Of a stretch of DNA of 64,000 nt, positions 57,601-64,000 are shown piece after piece. A program made the translations under genes and the position numbers. The notes beneath the pieces are model-generated. The model did no database searches. It was not told the origin of the DNA and worked only from the letters and a program-made list of their open reading frames with translations. Source of the stretch: Elymus sibiricus. Its lineage: Eukaryota > Streptophyta > Magnoliopsida > Poales > Poaceae. The stretch lies in NCBI GenBank assembly GCA_039707655.1, contig CM077675.1, positions 417,383,162-417,447,161 of the forward strand. The letters are read 5' to 3'. Every line of letters begins with the position of its first letter. Positions within the stretch are counted from its first letter, which is position 1.

Positions 57601-58560
57601 GAACGTGACACTCAGGCCAATTGGGAGCTGAAATGCATCAATACTGAGAGAGGGATCGACGAACCATTCATCAATGAAGTGTTCAAAGATGACAGGATCA
57701 AACAGAGGTAAGTCTTCAAGCCTTTTGGCTTCCTCTTCTTTCTGCTGGATGAGCCGAGCTAAGGCTTCATCGTCGAACTCATCGTCAGACAGTTCAATCA
57801 TATTTGACGCGTCCATTAGTGACAGGGTAGGCTTTGGACCTCTGGATGCAGCAACTTTCCTTTTCATACGCCTATGAAGGCGATCTTCTTCCTCATGCTC
57901 TTCTGGATTGTCAGTGGGAGAGCGCGAAGCCTGAGGTGAGTGGACAGATGGCTTGGGAGGCTTAGAAGCCTTGGGCTTTGAAGCTTTTGACATCTTCAAA
58001 GGATTCGGCCTTGGTGCTGGTGGACGCTCATTATCATCATCATCCAAGTTAGACTATGTAGGATCTGGGCAGCCAAGAATGCTCGATGGATGAGGATTGC
58101 TGGGCATTGGGGGCCTGAGCATGCACGGATAAAATCCCATGTTGATGGCTTCTCCCTTAGTCTTCGGATGAAGATTTCTGTAAATGATGTCTGTTCATGG
58201 TGCCTTTTCAGCACACTTCTCAGCATATTCCTTGGTGACAAAATGGTAGTTGAACCACTCCACACTCCAATATCTTCGAATCCATTGGATTCTATTCCTG
58301 CGCTGTGTATATGTTTCCTCCTCATCTGACTTGTATTGCTCATAGAGTGTTGGAGGAAGATCTTTAGCTGTATTCTTACGTCTTTGCTTCCCTCCCTTCT
58401 TTACTGGATTATTATCAGCCATTGGCTTCGACAAAGGCTTCAGCAAAGGCTTCACAGGAGTGCGCAAGTATGAGCACGCACCGGAGGATTCTAGATGAAT
58501 CTGCAAGTAGTCTGCAAATGAATTCAGACTATGAGATCCAAGCGATTCTGCTGCGGACAT
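54672..58560 (-). pseudogene. Env-position extra ORF of Copia-2 (unknown function, about 1,280 codons)
   Basis: ATG 58558-58560 follows a CTCTTTCACAG acceptor-like site. In order: a RRNRIQWIRRYWSVEWFNYHF block like the RRRTAIDYRFYTKEQ block of Copia-1; Lys/Pro-rich and acidic stretches; a Glu-rich coiled-coil-like segment (LARLIQQKEEEAKRLEDLPL); a long Pro/Ser/Ala-rich low-complexity region; and a conserved core (DEELILQFYATLHISGFG-type, PRTIYHILRHT, YAPWIMRFIKYGTN) homologous to Copia-1. Stops at about 58195, 58052, 57430, 57370 and 56081, and frameshifts near 56550 and 55150. At least some stops are C-to-T type. I see no clear membrane anchor or signal peptide, so calling it an envelope would be unsupported. 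Confidence 0.7.
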
Positions 58561-59858
58561 GTACCTGTGAAAGAGTTAGAGACGCGAGGGAAGAGGAGAG
58601 GTCATATGCATTCTCAGAAGATTTGGAAGATAGCACTGTGTTTAGAAGACATTGGCCTTTTACCGAAGACATTCACTTTTATAGCTTATATGGTGATTTC
58701 AGATTTGTACAAGTCCAAGGAATCGTACAAGTGAGGAATCAAACCAATCTTCAGACCAAAAGTGAAGGTATTTGGCAAAATAGAGATGTAGATCTATATG
58801 CGGTTGAGTGGAAAGTGAAGAAACAACAACCGACTATTTTCAGTAGAAATTTCAGATCAAACATGCGGTAAAAAATAGCTTTTTATTTACCGCAAGGAAG
58901 AACGCGATGAACAACTCGACGAGGCGGAGAAGCCAAGCGGTTCGATCTGCCTCACCCTAACTTGGTGGAGGTAGACAGCTACGGCGGCGGCGAGCGGAGG
59001 ATGAACGCGGCCGGCGTGAGTACGTCGTCGGAGAAGGCATGGCAGCTAAGCACTTCGTCTCCGGCGGCGATGGAATCCAGCGACGGCGCTAGGGTTTTGA
59101 GCACGTGGGTGGCGGAGGAAGGGGAAAGTAATAATGGAAGGGGGTTAACTTGTACTTATAGGGTGTGGAAACCTCTGAACAAGTTGGACGGATATGCCCC
59201 TGACTCCTCGGTTTATGTGGACACGTGGCATACATGCAAACCACCAGACAACCCACTACCATAATCGAAGCGGCGGCGCGGGAGTTGTTTGCTAATTATG
59301 TGGAGACAGTTGAGATTTGAGAATTAAATATGTGGTTGATATGTCTTCTGCTGTCAAGGACATAGAGAAGACAGTCAACACGTGTCAATATAGAATGCAT
59401 ATGACTGGATTGGAACAGACTTGGACGAGGAAGAATAGAAGAGAATGTCGGGTCCGATCACATTTGCCTAGGAAAAAAGTTGAAGACAAAGCTATAGGAC
59501 AAATGCTGTATAGGACAAAACTCCAATCCAAATGTAGATCTGCAAATATTTTTCAACTGAAACACATATAAACTTTGTTCCGGAGACATTCAACTCTCGA
59601 AGACATGTGAAGAAGATGAGATAAAAGACAATTAGATGAAAAGAAGCAATGTCTTCGAGTTTGGTTGGTGGCGTTACCCACTGTATAAGAATGTTTGACT
59701 CAGACACGGCGCACAATTATCGTGGCGCTCTGAAGTCATATTCTTCGTTAATGTATTCACACTCAGATTGTAAGTATTCATGAGTTGAAGACATACATTA
59801 CATCGTGTGTTGTGCATCAAAGTCATCAACATGCATAAGCGTTTGGATGTATTCCCAT
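58561..59858 (-). promoter_or_regulatory. Putative independent promoter and 5'-UTR intron of the Copia-2 extra ORF
   Basis: On minus, CCCTATAAGTAC (near 59155-59165) is TATA-like. It is followed by a GC-rich leader with TCAAAACCCTAGCGCC, as in Copia-1's internal promoter. Then come a donor GCG|GTAAAT (58890) and an acceptor TTTCACAG|G (58565-58572) four bases before the ATG: a possible 326-bp intron. 59280-59858 is AT-rich, without genes. Confidence 0.45.
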
Positions 59859-60251
59859 TCAAAGGACATTTGAGGATTCTAAGATATTTAGCTCACACCG
59901 CAACTTGCAAAACCTCTTCTCATCCAAAGGCTTCGTGAAGATACCTGCCAGTTGATCTTCGGTGTCAGCATGCTTGATGTTGATGTCGCCCTTCATCACG
60001 TGATCCCGGAGAAAATGATGTCGTATCTGAATGTGCTTTGTCTTCGAATGTTGTACTGGATTGTGGGAGATCTTGATTGCACTCTCATTGTCGCAGTAGA
60101 GAGGTACATGCTTCAGGTTGATGTCGTAGTCTTTGAGTGTCTGCTTCATCCAGAGAAGCTGAGTGCAGCATGCGCCAGCAGCAATGTATTCGGCTTCGGC
60201 AGTGGAGAGTGAAACACAGTTCTGCTTCTTCGAAGACCAACACACTAGAGA
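59859..60251 (-). pseudogene. pol: Copia-2 RNase H
   Basis: VCWSSKKQNCVSLSTAEAEYIA, PLYCDNESAIKISHNPVQH and KHIQIRHHFLRDHV are the Copia RNase H signatures (E and D residues visible). GIFTKPLDEKRFCKLR is the C-terminus. A TGA near 60252 (CGA to TGA) separates it from RT. Confidence 0.85.
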
Positions 60252-61338
60252 TCATCCCAGAAAGTGACAAGTGCCTGATGTAGACTTGCGATCAACTCTG
60301 TCGCCAGCGAAGTCAGAATCTGAATAGCCAATCAGCTCAAACTTCGAACCCTTTGGATACCATAATCCTAGTGTTGGGGTGTGAGCCAGATATCTAAGTA
60401 TTCGCTTCAAAGCAAGGTGATGCGACTCCTTTGGTGCCGCTTGAAATCGGGCGCACATGCAAACGCTAAGCATTATATCTGGCCTAGATGCACATAAGTA
60501 CAACAAAGATCCAATCATGGAGCGATATACCTTCTGATCGAAATCTTTACCATTTTCGTCAGTGTAGAGGTGTCCATTGGTAGGCATTGGCGTCTTGTAA
60601 CCTTTGGCTTCGTTCATGCCAAATTTCTTGAGGCAGTCCTTGAGGTACTTCTCCAGGTTTGAAGCCTTTCTTCTTGAGGAATTCCTTGAGTGTGTCATAC
60701 CAAGCTCTTGGTGCTTGCTTGAGGCCATAGAGTGCCTTGTTGAGCTTGAAGACTTTGTCCGGATGCTTGGGATCTTCAAACCCTGGTGGTTGAGCAACAT
60801 ATACTTCTTCCTCAATCTTACCATTGAGGAATGCACTTTTGACATCCATTTGATATAAGCATATGTCATGATGGTTAGCATAAGCAAGCAGTATACGAAT
60901 GGCTTCGAGTTTAGCGACAGGTGCAAAGGTTTCACCGAAGTCAATACCCTCAACCTGTGTGTAACCTTGGGCCACAAGTCTGGCCTTGTTTTTGACGACT
61001 TGACCGGACTCATCTTGCTTGTTGCGGAAGATCCACTTGGTACCGATGATGTTGTGCTTCCTTGGATCAGGACGCTTTACGAGCTCCCACACATTGTTCA
61101 GCTCGAACTGGTGAAGCTCTTCCTGCATGGCTTGAATCCATTCCGGTTCCTTGAAAGCTTCATCTACTTTGGTGGGTTCTGTGATAGATACAAAAGCAAA
61201 GTGCCCACGAAAGTTAGCCAGTTGAGTAGCTCTTGAGCGAGTAAGTGGACCTGGTGCATTTATGCTGTCAAGCATTCTCTCAATTTGAACTTCATTTGCC
61301 ACACGCGGATGAGCAGGGCGAAGACTTTGTTCGGGCTG
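60252..61338 (-). pseudogene. pol: Copia-2 reverse transcriptase, catalytic region deleted
   Basis: The N-terminal half (61302-60660) has [56 protein letters not shown] and [13 protein letters not shown]. It then jumps from GFKPG straight to [19 protein letters not shown] in another frame. The intervening block with YVDD, present in every active Copia RT, is missing (roughly 80 codons). The C-terminal part (to 60252) has YRSMIGSLLYLCASRPDI and YSDSDFAGDRVDRKSTSG. It cannot polymerise. Confidence 0.85.
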
Positions 61339-62824
61339 CTAAGTATTGTCTTCATCAGCAGCATTATCTTCGGGTTCAGCATTGTCTTTGCGCTGAGTAG
61401 ATGGAGGAGTGATGACTTCTTCTACAACCACAGGTTCTTCAGGCACAATTTCTCCAGTGCCTATCAGTCGAATAGCTTCATTAGAGGGTAGTTCATCTAG
61501 CACAGGTGGCAGGTGCTCTCTTTGCGAGCCATTAGTTTCATTGAAATCGCACATCTACAGTTTCAACAACCTTGTTGTGAAGGATGTTGAAGACCCTGTA
61601 GGTGTGCGAATCCTTTCCATAACCAAGCATGAAACCCTCATGTGCTTTTGGTGCAAATTTAGAAGTGTGGTGTGGATCCCTTATCTAGCATCTTGCACCG
61701 AAGACTTTGAAATAGCTTACATTGGGTTTCTTACCAGTGAGAAGCTCATATGATGTTTTCTTGAAGAACTTGTGAAGATAAACTCTGTTGATGATGTGAC
61801 ATGCAGTATCAATGGCTTCAGGCCATAGCTTCCGTGGTGTCTTGTATTCATCAAGCATGGTGCGAGCCATCTCAATAAGAGTTCTATTCTTGCGCTCCAA
61901 CACACCATTCTGCTGGGGAGTATATGGAGCAGAGAACTCATGAGTGATGCCAAGGGTATCAAGAAAGGTGTCCAGGCATGTGTTCTTGAATTCAGTGCCG
62001 TTGTCACTCCTGATGTGCTTGATCTTGATGTTGTAGTTGTTCATACACCTATTTGCGAAGCGCCTGAAGACATCCTGCACCTCAGTTTTGTAAAGAATGA
62101 TATGCACCCAAGTGAATCGAGAATAGTCATCAACGATCATCAAGCCATATAGATTTGCAGTGGTAGAGAAGGTGGAATAGTGAGTAGGGCCAAATAAGTC
62201 CATGTGTAGCAGCTCGAAGGGACGTGAGGTCGTCATGATTGTCTTCGAGGGGTGTTTGGCCCTGGTCATCTTCCCGGCTTCACATGCACCACATAGGTGG
62301 TCCTTCTTGAACTTGACACCTTCGACGCCAATGATGAGCTTCTTCTTGGCGAGTGTGTGCAAGTTCCTCATCCCAGCATGCCCTAGCCTTCTGTGCCATA
62401 GCCAGCACTCTGAAGCTTTTGCTAGAAGACATGAGGCAACCTGTGGTCCTGCAGAGAAGTCTACCATGTACAAATCACCTCTTCGAAAACCTTCGAAGAC
62501 TTTGGTTTTGTCAGAGGCCATTAGTACCACACATCGAAATTTGCCGAAGATGACAAGCATATCTAAGTCACAGAGCATTGAGACAGACATCAAGTTGTAA
62601 CCAAGGGATTCGACAAGCATGACATTTTCCATGTGCCGGTCCCTTGAGATAGCAGCTCTACCTAGTCCCAGCACTTTGCTGCTGCTCTTGTCAGCAAAGA
62701 CGATGTGATCTTTTGTTGGAGGTCGAAGAGTTTGCTCCATTAATAGGCTTCGATCACTAGTCATATGACTTGTGCATCCACTGTCCATAATCCATTCGGT
62801 GGCATTGGATTTGTCTTCCTGCAT
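61339..62824 (-). pseudogene. pol: Copia-2 protease and integrase
   Basis: The open frame 62824-61685 has the protease active site WIMDSGCTSHMTSD, the pre-integrase finger (WHRRLGHAGMRNLH ... HLCGACEAGK), and the DDE core (LLHMDLFGP, IRSDNGTEFKN, PQQNGVLERKNRTLIEMART). It stops at a TAG (61685) where Copia proteins usually have Trp, then continues after a one-base insertion near 61550 to another TAG near 61339. Integrase would insert the cDNA; this copy is inactive. Confidence 0.88.
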
Positions 62825-64000
62825 TGAGAATTAGTCGAGTTCACCAAAGCATGTAAGAGTAACATGCTATGATGAAGATGTAGCAGAAGACAGTGGTAGG
62901 TATTCTGAATGAGGTATGCATTAATTCTCTTGCGTTCAGACAAGAATATTTTTGTGTCCCCAGAGATGATCTTCGGGATAGGCTTCGTCCTATCTGGAGA
63001 CCCGATGCTGCATAGAAGATATTGGTTCTTCTTAACCACCCACATGCAAAGGGGTGGCTTAGAAGCAATGATACGTAAGGCAGCATCAGAGAATTTAGGC
63101 AAAGATGCCCTAATAGCACGTTTCACAGGAGGGTTAGTGTACTCAAATGAATAAGCAGAGAAATTGTTTGTTGGATGAACGTAGCGGTTCATGCCATTGT
63201 GTACATATTCATGAGTCATCTGAGTCTTTTCCTGTGAAACAGAATGGTTAGTGCCATTGTATGAAGACTTATGTCTTCTCGAAGACATTGATCCAGAGTT
63301 TGTCTTCTTCTTGTGAGATGTCATCAAGACATTCACGCGAAGCTTTTCAAGAAGACATTTGGGAACCCAGATCTTCTTCATAGGAGAACCATTCCTGCAG
63401 TTAGTTCCAATAAATCTGGCAAACACTTCACCATTTTGACATTTGAACAGTTTATAATTGGAATCAAAGGATTCATCAATAATGAGAGGATTCGCACAGT
63501 TAAAGCCTGATAATGTGGAAGGATCAACTAAAGGACCTTTTGCAGCAACCCATGTGGTTTTGGGGTACTGCTCAGGTGTCCAGTAGGATCCATCAACATT
63601 GAGGTTTCTTTCGAAACCTACACCCTCTTTCCTAGGGTTTTTGTTCAGTATAGTCTTCTTCAGGACATCACAAAGAATCTGATGCCCTTTCAGACTCTTG
63701 TACATGCCAGTTTCAAACAATGTCCTCAACCTATCATTGTCATCAGTGATAGCAGTGGCTTCCTCAGATGAGGGGTTAGGTGCCACAGATACGGTTGAAG
63801 ATAAAGCATTTTCAGAAGCATTTGAACATTCAGCAGTAGAGTCATTAGCTTCACGTGCAATACACTTTAAGCATGGAGCATCAAATTCATCCTGAGCGGT
63901 ACTGATCTGCTCTGCTAGGAGTGAGTCGTTTTCCTTCCATAGGTCATCAAGTGCTTCCCTCAACTTTTCTAGATCAATCTTCTTCTGAAGATATTCAAGA
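62761..64000 (-). pseudogene. gag: Copia-2 gag C-terminal extension (partial)
   Basis: The frame is open from the window edge. It has a helical segment (KLREALDDLWKENDSLLAEQ), RLRTLFETGMYKSLKGHQIL, WTPEQYPKTTW and KKIWVPKCLLEKLR, matching the gag extension of Copia-1, then a Ser/Arg-rich part and a frameshift near 62880 before protease. The capsid and zinc-knuckle part lies beyond 64000. Confidence 0.7.

Larger units (their letters stand above)
52850..64000 (-). mobile_element. Copia-2: Sirevirus-like Copia retrotransposon, right end outside the window
   Basis: The 3' LTR is 52850-54161. Inside it, on minus, a polypurine tract AAAAAGGGGGAGATT is followed upstream by a large extra ORF (58560-54672), pol (62824-59859) and the gag extension (from 64000). 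The order gag, protease-integrase, RT, RNase H is Copia. The insertion lies in the CACTA repeat unit after GCCACTTCT, so CTTCT (52845-52849) should be its TSD. The other copy is beyond the edge. The LTR sequence recalls Giselle, unverified. All pol domains are interrupted. Confidence 0.85.

Noticed and set aside
54672..58560. True retroviral-type envelope protein
   Set aside because: The position fits, but I see no signal peptide, furin-like site or membrane anchor. The protein is mostly low complexity with a plant-transposon-type core.
1..64000. Host protein-coding genes, rRNA or tRNA genes
   Set aside because: Every sizeable coding segment belongs to a transposable element. The only tRNA-like matches are primer binding sites.

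Overview
The window is intergenic DNA of a large grass genome, almost certainly Triticeae (wheat, Aegilops or barley type). I see no cellular host gene, rRNA or tRNA. Nearly everything is nested transposable elements, and most insertions can be delimited by terminal repeats plus matching target-site duplications (TSDs). Family names are from memory and unchecked; superfamily calls rest on visible domains.

Layout. 1-434 is a fragment of a Gypsy element. At 435 a minus-strand non-autonomous Gypsy element (B) begins; its second LTR is missing. Inside B, at TSD CAAAG, sits Copia-1 (2157-18040, minus), a Sirevirus-like element with gag and an extra ORF in the env position but no pol. Inside Copia-1, at TSD CCCAC, sits element D (6376-12744, plus), a non-autonomous LTR element filled with minisatellites.

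From about 21151 to 52849 runs a CACTA (En/Spm) DNA transposon. It carries a decayed TNP2-type transposase (plus strand), a two-exon GRF zinc-finger/membrane-anchor gene (minus), a small acidic protein gene (minus) and a long tandem-repeat flank. Three elements have landed in it: Gypsy A (21440-27300, TSD CCCGC) inside the acidic gene, Gypsy C (28394-38897, TSD CCTGT) exactly at the splice acceptor of the zinc-finger gene, and a Harbinger-type MITE (43163-43435, TSD TAA) inside the transposase. The flank (43990-52849) is a tandem array of about 1.2-kb units, each with a perfect or near-perfect hairpin; three units have captured the same 805-bp Copia pol-end/LTR fragment and become 2,024-bp repeats.

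Gypsy C is Tat-lineage: gag, protease, RT, RNase H, a second RNase H and integrase on minus, plus on the opposite strand a six-exon gene with GT-AG introns. Introns survive there because the genomic RNA reads them antisense. A second Sirevirus-like Copia element (Copia-2, minus) starts at 52850 and runs off the right edge; its pol is dead (stops, and loss of the YVDD region of RT), and it carries a larger homologue of the env-position ORF.

All coding regions except the zinc-finger gene and the acidic gene (each split by an insertion) carry stops or frameshifts, many explained by C-to-T changes (CGA to TGA, TGG to TAG, CAG to TAG), as expected for old methylated transposon DNA. LTR divergence counted by eye is about 1.7% for A, 2% for D and 3.6% for C, so A and D are younger than C.
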